Source: Acidimicrobiia bacterium
GTDB taxonomy: Bacteria; Actinomycetota; Acidimicrobiia; Acidimicrobiales; Poriferisodalaceae
DNA: 64,000 nucleotides
Assembly (NCBI GenBank): GCA_022820505.1
Contig: JAJEFK010000012.1
Location: forward strand, 1 to 64,000
Direction of reading: 5' to 3'
Shown here: in pieces, positions 43,837 to 51,724 of the stretch
Numbering within the stretch: position 1 is the first letter of the stretch
Layout: every line of letters starts with the position of its first letter
Made by a program: the position numbers and the translations under genes
Notes under the pieces: generated by a model
The model's input: the letters and a program-made list of their open reading frames with translations, nothing else
What the model was told of the DNA's origin: nothing
The model's database searches: none

Positions 43837-44739
43837 CTACGACCTTCGCCCGGACAACGAAACCCAGTCGTCGAGGCGGACGGGATCGGCCAACTCGATG
43901 CCGTAGCGGCGGTAGGCAGCAGCAACCGACGAGGTTTGGGCTGCGGAGATGCCGCTGATGGCAAGGCAGCCTCCAGGAGCGACCCGCTCGCCGATATCGC
44001 CGGCTAGCGGCACCAACACGCCAGCGATGATGTTGGCGACAACCACGTCAAATGTGCCGAGTTCGGCCTCACCGACACGAGCGGTGCTGAAGGCGGTCAC
44101 ATCGTCGAGGCCGTTGCGTTGGGCATTGGCCTCGGCCGCGGAGACCGCTGCCGGCTCGATGTCGATGCCCACCGCTTCAACAGCGCCCAGCCGGGCCGCT
44201 ACCAGCGCCAGCACCCCGCTGCCGCACCCCACATCGAGCACCCGCTCGCCGCCACTGATGTGCTCCGCGAGCCACTCTGCGAGGAGCCGGGTAGATGGAT
44301 GAGTACCGGCTCCGAATGCCTCGCCAGGGTCGACCTCGACCACCGCCGCAGCGTCAGCGTCCGCCCACGGGAAGCAAACGGCCAGCTTCCCGCCGACCTG
44401 CACCGCACGGTTGCGGTTTCGCCACCCCACGGCGTGCGTCTCGTCAGGCGGCCCCAGCACAGCGGCGTGACCGTCGGCACGCAGCTGTGCCACCACTTCT
44501 CGGGCGGCGCGGCCGTCGGTCACCCGAACCCGACTCACCCACCGGCCCCGCCCGAGCCATTCGTACGTCACCGTCAGCGCCGCTGTATCCAGCCGTTCCG
44601 GCAGCAGGGGTCTGAGCAGCCCGCCATCTGGCGCGTCACCGCCACCCATCCCCAGCGGAGCATCGTCAGCGAGCACGACACACGCACCGCCGTGGCGCTC
44701 ATCACCCCACAGCGCAGCCTGCGGCAGCGGATCGCTCAC
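43837..44739 (-). CDS. prmA: Ribosomal protein L11 methyltransferase
   Basis: 300 residues. The PrmA-specific DPGEAFGAGTHPSTRL (about 138) and the SAM-binding VLDVGCGSGVLALVAARLGA (about 167), then VVANIIAGVL, identify it. It trimethylates ribosomal protein L11. The start is GTG 44739. The N-terminal substrate-recognition domain is shortened and diverged compared with E. coli PrmA. Confidence 0.88.
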   Translation of the reverse strand: MSDPLPQAALWGDERHGGACVVLADDAPLGMGGGDAPDGGLLRPLLPERLDTAALTVTYEWLGRGRWVSRVRVTDGRAAREVVAQLRADGHAAVLGPPDETHAVGWRNRNRAVQVGGKLAVCFPWADADAAAVVEVDPGEAFGAGTHPSTRLLAEWLAEHISGGERVLDVGCGSGVLALVAARLGAVEAVGIDIEPAAVSAAEANAQRNGLDDVTAFSTARVGEAELGTFDVVVANIIAGVLVPLAGDIGERVAPGGCLAISGISAAQTSSVAAAYRRYGIELADPVRLDDWVSLSGRRS

Positions 44740-44855
44740 CCCAGCATTCTCGCCATCAGACCGTCATGACGCCGCGTTCGGCCCGTCACAGCCCATCGCT
44801 AGGGTGGTAGCCCGCCGAACGGGACCCGCACAGCGTGGGTTCCGCCAACCACCTT

Positions 44856-45216
44856 GGGGGTGATCGGTTTCGACTTTGACGGTTGAAGTGAGAGAAGCGA
44901 GCCGTGGTCTCCGGATCCACGAAAAAGAGCCGGAAACAAATACAAACGCCAACGTCGATCAAGACGATCTGGTGCTCGCAGCCTGATCTCAGGTTGTGAG
45001 TTCGGCCCGATAGCCCCAGTCCTGCGGGCGTCGGTGCCATCATCTGCAGGGCTCGCCCGCCGCCCGTGCCGACGGGGCGCCGGGGACACGCACAGACGGC
45101 TACGGCGACTGCCAGGGTGTCGCTGCCCGCAATCGCCCGACAATCCCCCAGCGACTGCGCTCGGAGAAGACTCACCGAAACGTTGAAGGACGCGGGTTCG
45201 ATTCCCGCCACCTCCA
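44856..45216 (+). ncRNA. ssrA: Transfer-messenger RNA (tmRNA)
   Basis: The 5' end GGGGGTGATCGGTTTCGAC and the 3' T-arm/acceptor (GGGTTCGATTCCCGCC, then ACCTCCA) form the tRNA-like domain; the acceptor pairs GGGGGTG with CACCTCC. H2 helix pairing is visible: CTTTGACG (5' side) with CGTTGAAG (3' side), and GTGAG with CTCAC. CCA is not encoded. The tag reading frame ends ...DQDDLVLAA with TGA at 44984-44986 and is open back to about 44918, so the tag may be about 20 residues. It rescues stalled ribosomes with SmpB. The convergent SDR gene stops 8 nt from the 3' end. Confidence 0.95.
45150..45178 (+). repeat. 29-bp direct repeat, copy within tmRNA 3' domain
   Basis: This segment of ssrA (AGCGACTGCGCTCGG then AGAAGACTCACCGA) is identical to 46044-46072. 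Similarity continues for about 17 bp further with 4 mismatches, then stops before the T-arm. Confidence 0.9.
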
Positions 45217-45223
45217 CACCGGG

Positions 45224-46006
45224 TCAGCGTGACGTGGAATTGACGTGGGTGGGCCAGGCGTCGGGGTTGAGGGCGGCGTCGCTGCCGCCGTCCATGAACA
45301 CGACCGATCCGCAGAAGAAGCCTGCTTCGGGCGACAATAGGAATGCGAGCAGGTTCGCCACCTCTTCGGGGCGTCCCGCCCGTTCCTGCGGGATGGGATA
45401 CAGATCGCCGAGTGACAGGACGACGTCGATCATGTCGGCCGTCATGGGTGTGTCGATGAGCCCGGGGGCCACTGCGTTCAAACGAATTCGGGAACCGGCC
45501 CAATCCGGGCCGATCGCAGTGCGCCGTACCCATCGAGCTAGGGCGAGCTTGCTGGCGGCGTAGGCCACGATGGGGTCACCGCCTGCCAGCGCACGAGCTC
45601 CCGCTTCGTCGCCGCCCAAGCAGGCATCCACCAGATCCTCAGGCAGATCGGGCATGGCGGTACTGGAGTTGGAGCTGACGGCCACTGCTGAGGGATCAGC
45701 GCCGTTGACGAGCAGTGGTCTCAGGCCTGCGATGGTGGCCACTGCACCGAAGTAGTTGATCGACACGACCTCCGCCGGGTCGGGTCCGGTGATTCCCGCG
45801 CCTGCCACGAGGCCGTCGATCCGCCCGCCGCTGACATCGGCAACAGCATCGATCATCGCAGCGCGACCCTCGGCCGTGGACAGATCGGCGAGGACCTCGG
45901 CGTCCCGGAGATCCACCCCGATCACCTCGTGGCCGTCGCGCACAAGCCGCTCCCTGGTCGCCCGGCCGATCCCGCCGGCGGACCCGGTGATGACGATCTT
46001 TCCCAT
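45224..46006 (-). CDS. Short-chain dehydrogenase/reductase (3-alpha-HSD/carbonyl reductase-like)
   Basis: 260 residues. TGSAGGIG cofactor motif at about 7, a DLRDAEV acidic residue after strand 2 suggesting NAD preference, VAGAGITG, SSNSS and the catalytic YAASK (about 168), VAPGLIDTPM. The insert before YAASK and the overall layout resemble 3-alpha-hydroxysteroid dehydrogenase/carbonyl reductase types. The gene is bracketed by the 29-bp direct repeats and lies directly against tmRNA, so it could be the cargo or remnant of an insertion. Confidence 0.88.
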   Translation of the reverse strand: MGKIVITGSAGGIGRATRERLVRDGHEVIGVDLRDAEVLADLSTAEGRAAMIDAVADVSGGRIDGLVAGAGITGPDPAEVVSINYFGAVATIAGLRPLLVNGADPSAVAVSSNSSTAMPDLPEDLVDACLGGDEAGARALAGGDPIVAYAASKLALARWVRRTAIGPDWAGSRIRLNAVAPGLIDTPMTADMIDVVLSLGDLYPIPQERAGRPEEVANLLAFLLSPEAGFFCGSVVFMDGGSDAALNPDAWPTHVNSTSR

Positions 46007-46043
46007 CCGGGCTTTCTAGCCGGGATCGAGCGAGGCCCGAGGG

Positions 46044-46072
46044 AGCGACTGCGCTCGGAGAAGACTCACCGA
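46044..46072 (+). repeat. 29-bp direct repeat, detached copy of tmRNA 3' segment
   Basis: Identical to 45150-45178 inside ssrA, 894 bp away. Beyond the perfect core the copy carries changes (ACGTCC for ACGTTG) that would break the tmRNA H2 helix, and the T-arm is missing. It is a fragment, not a second tmRNA. Confidence 0.9.
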
Positions 46073-46125
46073 GACGTCCAAGGCCGCGGGGAGGCTGCTT
46101 GGGGCGATGCGATGAGCCCCTGACA

Positions 46126-47175
46126 TCAGTTGGTCTGCGCTGGAGGCCTGTCCGCTTGGCTTCTTGCGAGCTTGCGGCGCATGTTGTCGGCGAGCCGCGG
46201 GGCGGCGCCTGGTGTGGACCACGGGCACACGGCGATGCAGATGCCGCACCCGTAGCTGACGGCAAAATACGGCAGGCACCGGTCGAAGTCGACCGCCCAT
46301 TTCTCTGTTCCTCGCACCAGGCGCTTGTCGGGGGCGATGGCGTCGGGCGGGCAGGCATCGGTGCAGACGCGACAGCCGCTGCAGAATTCGTCGACACCGA
46401 AGGTGTCCGGAGGGGTCGCAACGAGCGGCGCGTCGGTCAGCACCAGCGCCAGCCGGAACGAGGAACCGAGTTCGCTGTTGATGATCGAGCCGTGCTTGCC
46501 GAGCTCTCCGAGGCCGGCGGCGATCGCAGCGGGGACCATCTGCATGGGTCCCGCGCCGGGGCCGCCGTGGCCGACCGCTTCGAATCCTCGGCTGCGGATC
46601 CAGTCGGCCAGCGCCCTCGCAGCAGCGGTTCCCCGGTTGTATTGACGGTGGACCTCCATGGCCGAGGTGTACTCGGGCGCGGTCGCCAACTCGCCGTGGT
46701 CCATTGCGACGGCCAGCAGGATCGCCCAGGGAAGGCCGGACTCGCGGCCCTCGAAGAACCACTCGCGTCGGGCGGCCACGACCGCTACCAGTTCGACGCT
46801 GTGGCCCTGCTCGCTCGTCGCAAACTCGGTGATGTCCGCTAGCCATTCCGCGGGCGTGCGATCGATCCTGTGCGGATCGACCGGTGCAGGCTCGTGGCGG
46901 TCATCGGTTCGCAGCACTGTGCGGAGTTGAGGATGTGCCAGGAATTCCTCGGTCATGCGCACCTGGACCGGGCCGTGGGCGATCGTGGCGGGATGAGCCC
47001 ACATGACCAGCGTCGGCTGCCGAGCCTCAGATGAGCCCCAGCCGTTCAGCTCGTTGCCCGACACCTCGCCCATCAACTCGACGATCTCGCCCGGGGCCTC
47101 CCAGACCGGCGTCCGGCGCTCCATACGCCGCAGCCGCTGCGGCCTCGCTGGCGGGCGTTCTTCTTGGCCGGTCAT
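46126..47175 (-). CDS. Reductive-dehalogenase-like iron-sulfur protein
   Basis: 349 residues from ATG 47175. The C-terminal part has two [4Fe-4S] sites (CSGCRVCTDACP at about 263 and CLPYFAVSYGCGICIAVCPW at about 300). Before them GLGELGKHGSIINSELGSSFRLALVLTDAPL matches the corrinoid-binding/catalytic part of reductive dehalogenases and their QueG relatives. There is no Tat signal and no membrane-anchor (RdhB) gene, as in the cytoplasmic, non-respiratory type. It would reductively remove halogens or act in a related B12-dependent reduction; substrate unknown. It follows a hydrolase gene by 43 bp, in the same operon. Confidence 0.75.
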   Translation of the reverse strand: MTGQEERPPARPQRLRRMERRTPVWEAPGEIVELMGEVSGNELNGWGSSEARQPTLVMWAHPATIAHGPVQVRMTEEFLAHPQLRTVLRTDDRHEPAPVDPHRIDRTPAEWLADITEFATSEQGHSVELVAVVAARREWFFEGRESGLPWAILLAVAMDHGELATAPEYTSAMEVHRQYNRGTAAARALADWIRSRGFEAVGHGGPGAGPMQMVPAAIAAGLGELGKHGSIINSELGSSFRLALVLTDAPLVATPPDTFGVDEFCSGCRVCTDACPPDAIAPDKRLVRGTEKWAVDFDRCLPYFAVSYGCGICIAVCPWSTPGAAPRLADNMRRKLARSQADRPPAQTN

Positions 47176-47218
47176 GGTGCTGCGTTCGGTTCCGATCGGT
47201 TCGGGCACGAGCGACGGC

Positions 47219-48112
47219 TCAGCTACCGGAGCGGGTGCCGCCGAGCGAGGAGTGGGCGGGGTCGGCGCGTGGGTCGCGGCGGGTCCACTGGCCGGCCTCG
47301 ACAGCGCTGAAGAAATCCGCCGCCATCTGGTTGAAGGCAGCCGGCTCCTCCAGGTTGATGCCGTGGCCGGTGCGGGGCGCAATCCACAGGCCGGCCCTCG
47401 GCAGCACCCGCTTGAGGAAGACGTTCGTCTCGATGACCGGATCGTCCTCGTCGCCGACGGCCAGCAGCACGGGTACGTCGAGCTGGCGCAGCTCGGCCTC
47501 AAAGTCGTACAGCGACGGGCGCCCGGCCTGGAAATTGCGCATGGTCAGCCCGGAGCCGACCGCCGAGTGCTCCGACAGGTACTGCTTGAACTCCTCCCAG
47601 CCCCTCGGGTCCTTGTTCTGAAGCTGGACACGAGTGGCGCCGACCGCCAGTCGCTCGGCAGCCACCTCCATCCCCTCGTTCATCATCGCCTCGGCAGCCG
47701 CACGGACTTCGGCCAGAAACGCCTCACGGGTGTCGCCGAACGCGCCCGACCCGCCGCTCGCGAATAGCAACGACGTGACCCGCTCCGGATACCGCAACGC
47801 GAACATCAGCCCCGTGTAGGCACCCATGCTGAGACCCACGATGTGAGCACGCTCGATGCCGAGACCGCCGAGGACGGCCCGCAAGTCCTCCCGTTCCCGC
47901 TCAAACGTGTAGTCGGCATCGCTGTCGGGCACATCCGACGGTGGATAACCGCGGGCGTTGTAGGCGATGCATCGATGGCTCCGGCTGAAACGCCGGATCT
48001 GGCCTTCCCACGTGCGGCAGTCGGCGGCGAACTCGTGCAGCCAGACGATGGGATGCCCGTCGCCGGCTTCCTCCGCGTACAGCTCGACCCCGTCTCCCTG
48101 GATCATCGGCAT
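47219..48112 (-). CDS. Alpha/beta-hydrolase
   Basis: 297 residues. The nucleophile elbow is GLSMGAY (Ser at about 94), with an oxyanion segment WLHEFAADCRTW, a late Asp in VGDEDDPV and a catalytic His in RTGHGINLEEP (about 258). It resembles 3-oxoadipate enol-lactonase-type and C-C bond hydrolases. It lies 13 bp after the unknown protein gene and before the dehalogenase-like gene, suggesting one catabolic operon. Confidence 0.9.
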   Translation of the reverse strand: MPMIQGDGVELYAEEAGDGHPIVWLHEFAADCRTWEGQIRRFSRSHRCIAYNARGYPPSDVPDSDADYTFEREREDLRAVLGGLGIERAHIVGLSMGAYTGLMFALRYPERVTSLLFASGGSGAFGDTREAFLAEVRAAAEAMMNEGMEVAAERLAVGATRVQLQNKDPRGWEEFKQYLSEHSAVGSGLTMRNFQAGRPSLYDFEAELRQLDVPVLLAVGDEDDPVIETNVFLKRVLPRAGLWIAPRTGHGINLEEPAAFNQMAADFFSAVEAGQWTRRDPRADPAHSSLGGTRSGS

Positions 48113-48125
48113 GACGTCGAGCCGC

Positions 48126-48950
48126 TCAGACGCGGGCTTCTGCGGCGTAGGCCTTGTTGTACCGCTCGCGGCAGATGTAGAACTCGTCGGCGCTCTGGAA
48201 CGCCTCGTGGGCGATCAGCAGATCCAGATTGCGCCGCACGAGACGATCAGGCGCCACTCGGGTCGCCAGCACCTGAATCGCCCCGTAGCCGACAGGCCCG
48301 GTGCCCCCTGCGGTGTCCCGCCCGTGCGTCACGCCGAGCAAGTACTCGATCTCGTCGAGCATGGCATCGAACAGCGTGTCCTCGGTGGTGCGGGGGATGA
48401 ACTCGTCGGTCATCGACCGCAGCGTCATCCACAGCCGCAGCGAGGCCTGGATCGGCGCTTCGTCCGGCTTCTTCAGACGGTCGCAGTTGACCAGGTAGGT
48501 GACCCGCCCGACCCTGCCGTCCTCCTCGGCTCGCACCGTGCCGATGATTCTCGCGAGCGGATCGAGCCGATCGGCTGCGGCGGCACCGAAGGCGACGGCG
48601 TAGATCGCCAGCAGCGTCACATGGTGCTGCAGATTGATGGCGGGCCCGCCGTCAGAGCTCGTGTACGGGATCCGGTTGGCCAGCAGGCGCACGGCGTGGG
48701 CCCAGGCCTTGTCGTGGTCGGCGCAGTTGGAGAAATACGCGCCGGTGACGAGCAGTCCGATCAGGTCGGCGGACGCATGCTCATACGCCCGCAGGCACTC
48801 GTCGTAGCCCTCGCAGTCGGCGCTGCGGAGGGCGTCGATGGTTCGCAGCGTCTCGTCGCTGACGAAGTCGTGGAGCTCGATGCGGCACGCCGGATCGGCC
48901 AGGAGTTCTTTGAGTTCGGCCACAGTGGCCGTTTCGGGCTGTGACGTCAC
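48126..48950 (-). CDS. Protein of unknown function, first gene of the dehalogenase-like operon
   Basis: 274 residues from GTG 48950, chosen because a TACTGT box ends 7 nt upstream; a GTG at 48959 would fall inside that box. Soluble, mostly helical, Asp/Glu/Ala/Leu rich; no signal peptide, no nucleotide-binding or metal motif I can recognise. Two segments look structured: CADHDKAWAHAVRLLANRIPYTSSDGGPAINLQHHVT and RVGRVTYLVNCDRLKKPDEAPIQASLRLWMTLRSM. Its place at the head of the operon suggests a role with the hydrolase and the iron-sulfur protein. Function unassigned. Confidence 0.75.
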   Translation of the reverse strand: MTSQPETATVAELKELLADPACRIELHDFVSDETLRTIDALRSADCEGYDECLRAYEHASADLIGLLVTGAYFSNCADHDKAWAHAVRLLANRIPYTSSDGGPAINLQHHVTLLAIYAVAFGAAAADRLDPLARIIGTVRAEEDGRVGRVTYLVNCDRLKKPDEAPIQASLRLWMTLRSMTDEFIPRTTEDTLFDAMLDEIEYLLGVTHGRDTAGGTGPVGYGAIQVLATRVAPDRLVRRNLDLLIAHEAFQSADEFYICRERYNKAYAAEARV

Positions 48951-48957
48951 GCGGCCC

Positions 48958-48963
48958 ACAGTA
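48958..48963 (-). promoter_or_regulatory. Leaderless -10 box TACTGT (minus strand)
   Basis: TACTGT ends 7 nt before GTG 48950 and would drive the three-gene operon down to 46126. Confidence 0.5.
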
Positions 48964-49022
48964 CTGCGCGCACTTCTGGGGGCATTGCGCGGCGAGAATG
49001 GCTACGTGGCAGTGAAGCGGCG

Positions 49023-49487
49023 GTGAATATGTGGACGAACGATCTCACCTTCAAGGCGGCCAATTGGCTGAACCGCACGGCGATCCGGTTGAGCGGTGGC
49101 CGGTTCGGCTGGATCCACAAGGGCACACCCATCATCGAGGTGACCATGACAGGCCGACGCAGCGGTCAGCCCCGCACGACGCTGCTGTCCGCGGTCGCCG
49201 AGCGGGACGGCGCCTTCGCGGTCATCGGCTCGCGTGGCGGTTCCGACCATCACCCCGCGTGGTTCCTGAACATGCGTGACGATCCTGCAGTCACGGTGCG
49301 CAACCGCAGCGGCACCCGCCGAATGACGGCTCGCCTCACCGAGGGTGACGAGCGTGCCGAGCTGTGGGATCACATCGCCAGCCAGGGTGATCACTACATC
49401 GACTTCCAGCGCAAGACCGACCGCGAGTTCCCCATCGTCATGCTCGAACCCGCTGAGGACACCACAGCCGAAGCCGGGGGCAGCTGA
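49023..49487 (+). CDS. F420-type nitroreductase-family protein (Ddn-like)
   Basis: 154 residues. The split-barrel fold of the Ddn/nitroreductase family is recognisable: GTPIIEVTMTGRRSGQPRTTLLSAV, GGSDHHPAWFLNMRDDPAVTV and DFQRKTDREFPIVMLEP. The family uses deazaflavin F420H2 to reduce quinones and other compounds in actinobacteria. ATG 49029 is an alternative start. Confidence 0.88.
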   Translation: MNMWTNDLTFKAANWLNRTAIRLSGGRFGWIHKGTPIIEVTMTGRRSGQPRTTLLSAVAERDGAFAVIGSRGGSDHHPAWFLNMRDDPAVTVRNRSGTRRMTARLTEGDERAELWDHIASQGDHYIDFQRKTDREFPIVMLEPAEDTTAEAGGS

Positions 49488-49515
49488 GCGCACCCGAGCC
49501 GAGGTCGGCGACGGC

Positions 49516-50385
49516 TCAGCCGACGGTCGGGATCCGTCGCAGGTGCACGAACCAGTTGGCCAGCGACACGGCGACGCCGCCCACCACATTGCCCAGCGAC
49601 ACGATTGCCAGGAAACCGGCGAACCACGGCCCGTTCAGGCCGTCCAATTGCGCTGCCGACAGCCCGGCAGCCGCAGCCACCTCGGACTGACCCGAGACCA
49701 GCATGCCGATCGGCACGAAGTACATGTCAGCCACGCTGTGCTCGAAACCGCCGGCCACGAACGCCGAGATGGGCAGTACCACGGCGACCAGCTTGTCGAT
49801 GAGCGAGCGGCCCGCAGTGGCCAGCCACAGCGCCAGGCACACGAACACATTCGCGAGAATCCCCCGCGCGAACACCGCGCCGAGCCCGAGATCGATCTTG
49901 GCGTGCGCGTTCGTGAGCGCTGCGGCACCGAACGAGAAGTCGGCGATCTCCCACCAGCGCGACCAGAACACCACCAGCACCACCGCCAAGGCGCCGATGA
50001 AATTGCCCAAGTACACCGAGATCCAGTTCCGGATGAGCTGGCGGACGGTGATCTGGTGGTCCAGCAGCCCGATCACCATGAGGTTGTTGCCGGTGAACAG
50101 CTCCGCGCCGGTGATCACCACCAGGAACAGCCCCGTCGACAGCCCGATGCCCATCAGGAGCCGGGTGGGGCCGAGGCCGAGGTTCGACGACGCCGAAATG
50201 GTGTTGGTCAGCATGGCGCCGAGCGCCACGAACACGCCCGCCATCGCGGCCAGCACCGACATCGACCCGAAGCTCAGCGCTGCCCGACGTATCGCCAGGT
50301 GAGACACCTGGGTGGCGATGTCCGACGGCGTCAAGGGCACGACCGGATTGCCGGTGGGCACACGAGGCCCGCTCGGACCAGACAT
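49516..50385 (-). CDS. Formate/nitrite transporter (FocA/NirC) family channel
   Basis: 289 residues with six hydrophobic helices. Family signatures: GAELFTGNNLMV (about 95), NWISVYLGNFIGAL (about 121) and CLALWLA...GFEHSVADMYF with the central-pore His (about 210). It likely moves formate, nitrite or hydrosulfide. ATG 50385 lies 8 nt behind TAGCGT; a TTG at 50388 is less likely. Confidence 0.9.
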   Translation of the reverse strand: MSGPSGPRVPTGNPVVPLTPSDIATQVSHLAIRRAALSFGSMSVLAAMAGVFVALGAMLTNTISASSNLGLGPTRLLMGIGLSTGLFLVVITGAELFTGNNLMVIGLLDHQITVRQLIRNWISVYLGNFIGALAVVLVVFWSRWWEIADFSFGAAALTNAHAKIDLGLGAVFARGILANVFVCLALWLATAGRSLIDKLVAVVLPISAFVAGGFEHSVADMYFVPIGMLVSGQSEVAAAAGLSAAQLDGLNGPWFAGFLAIVSLGNVVGGVAVSLANWFVHLRRIPTVG

Positions 50386-50393
50386 CAATGTGG

Positions 50394-50399
50394 ACGCTA
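50394..50399 (-). promoter_or_regulatory. Leaderless -10 box TAGCGT (minus strand)
   Basis: TAGCGT ends 8 nt before ATG 50385 of the formate/nitrite channel gene. Confidence 0.45.
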
Positions 50400-50460
50400 G
50401 TTCGTGCGGCGCCGGTGCCGTTGAGGACGCGCCGGTGGGGCGACGGCTCGAAGGAATGGC

Positions 50461-51645
50461 CTACGAGGCGGCTCGAGCGGCGTCGAGCCAGGCGTCGACC
50501 GTGGTGCGATTGTCCGCGATCCACGCCGTTGCCAGGTCGGCAGCTCCTGCGCCCTCGTCTTGTGCCACGTTGGCCAATGACACTTCGATCACCGACAGCG
50601 TCACCGCCTCGAAGAGTGCCCCGGCTGCCGGATTGGCCTCGAGGAACTCGGTGTTTGCCGTGACGAGAATGTCTGCCGCGACCCAGCCGATCGGGCACAG
50701 GCCCTCAGCGTGGTCCGCGGCGGCGGGGCACAGATCCGGCCCGATGGCCGCATAGCCGCCGGTCCCGTCGGCACCCCGCTGATCGTGTGCCTCGCCACCC
50801 TCGAAGCCGGTCGGATTCGAGTCGTCCAGAATCTGCTCGACTCCCAGCCAGTACACGTTGTCGCCGGGCCGAAGCAGGGTGATGTAGGCCGATGGCGTCC
50901 ACATGTAGATCACCATCGGAACACTCTCGTCCGCTGCATCCACGGCCTGGGCGAACATCGCGTCGTAGCCGGCGACCGTCTGCGCAATGTTGTTCCAGCC
51001 CGAGAATGCAATCTGCGACTCGATGATGTTGTCGCAGGTCCACGACTCAGCACACCCGAAGATGTCCGCAATGCCGTTGCCGGGCACCGGGTCGGTCGCA
51101 TCAAAGGCTGCGAGCGCGTCGGCGTTGCGGTTGAGCTCGTCCATCGTGTAGACGCCGAACTCGTCCGCGAATGACTTGGTGATCAGGAAGCCCTGGATGC
51201 CGCCGGCGATCATCTGCTCGCCGACGACGGTCAAGTGATCGCTGACGAGCGAGCCGTCGGGCAGCTCGCCGGCGAGCCACGAGAGGTGCAGCGGGTACCA
51301 GCTGTTCGCCCAGAAATCCATCTGGCCTTCTGCCATTGCGACATAGGCGGCGTTGGGGCCGAGCTCCAGTTCTGCGGGATCGGACACCTCGTAGCCGAGT
51401 TCTCCGAGCAGCTGGCGGAATATCTCGGCCTGAAAGTAACCGCTGTTCCAGTTGGCCCGGCCGAGGGTGACCGACACGCCCTCGCCCGGCGTCAGCGAGA
51501 CCTCATCGGGCACGGCGACCTCGGTCGGCGCGGGTTCTGCGGGAGCCGCGGGCGCATCGCTGTCGTCGGAATCACCGCACGACGCGGCGAAGAGTGCCGC
51601 TGCTGCGATGAGCACTGAAGCCTTGAAGATCCGCAAGTTCGTCAC
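50461..51645 (-). CDS. Glycine betaine/proline-type ABC substrate-binding lipoprotein (OpuAC-like), orphan
   Basis: 394 residues from GTG 51645, which has AGGAGG 8-9 nt upstream. The lipobox ALFAASC gives an N-terminal lipid anchor. The OpuAC-type domain starts VTLGRANWNSGYFQAEIFRQLLGELGYEV and includes WANSWYPLHLSWLAG and Trp-rich sites (FSGWNNI, MWTPSAYITLL) of the kind that bind quaternary ammonium compounds. No permease or ATPase gene adjoins; the next genes are a formate channel and an MFS permease. Several extra Cys (FGCAESWTC, LCPAAADHAEGLC) may form disulfides. Confidence 0.88.
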   Translation of the reverse strand: MTNLRIFKASVLIAAAALFAASCGDSDDSDAPAAPAEPAPTEVAVPDEVSLTPGEGVSVTLGRANWNSGYFQAEIFRQLLGELGYEVSDPAELELGPNAAYVAMAEGQMDFWANSWYPLHLSWLAGELPDGSLVSDHLTVVGEQMIAGGIQGFLITKSFADEFGVYTMDELNRNADALAAFDATDPVPGNGIADIFGCAESWTCDNIIESQIAFSGWNNIAQTVAGYDAMFAQAVDAADESVPMVIYMWTPSAYITLLRPGDNVYWLGVEQILDDSNPTGFEGGEAHDQRGADGTGGYAAIGPDLCPAAADHAEGLCPIGWVAADILVTANTEFLEANPAAGALFEAVTLSVIEVSLANVAQDEGAGAADLATAWIADNRTTVDAWLDAARAAS

Positions 51646-51724
51646 AGCGAAGCGCCTCCTCGAGCGTGAGGTTGCGACGCCTCGACTTGCGTACACGCCA
51701 CCGCGGCGTCAACCCGAGCCTAGA

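Noticed and set aside
46016-46846. A second tmRNA near 46044
   Set aside because: Only about 46 bp resembles ssrA; the T-arm, acceptor end and tag frame are missing.
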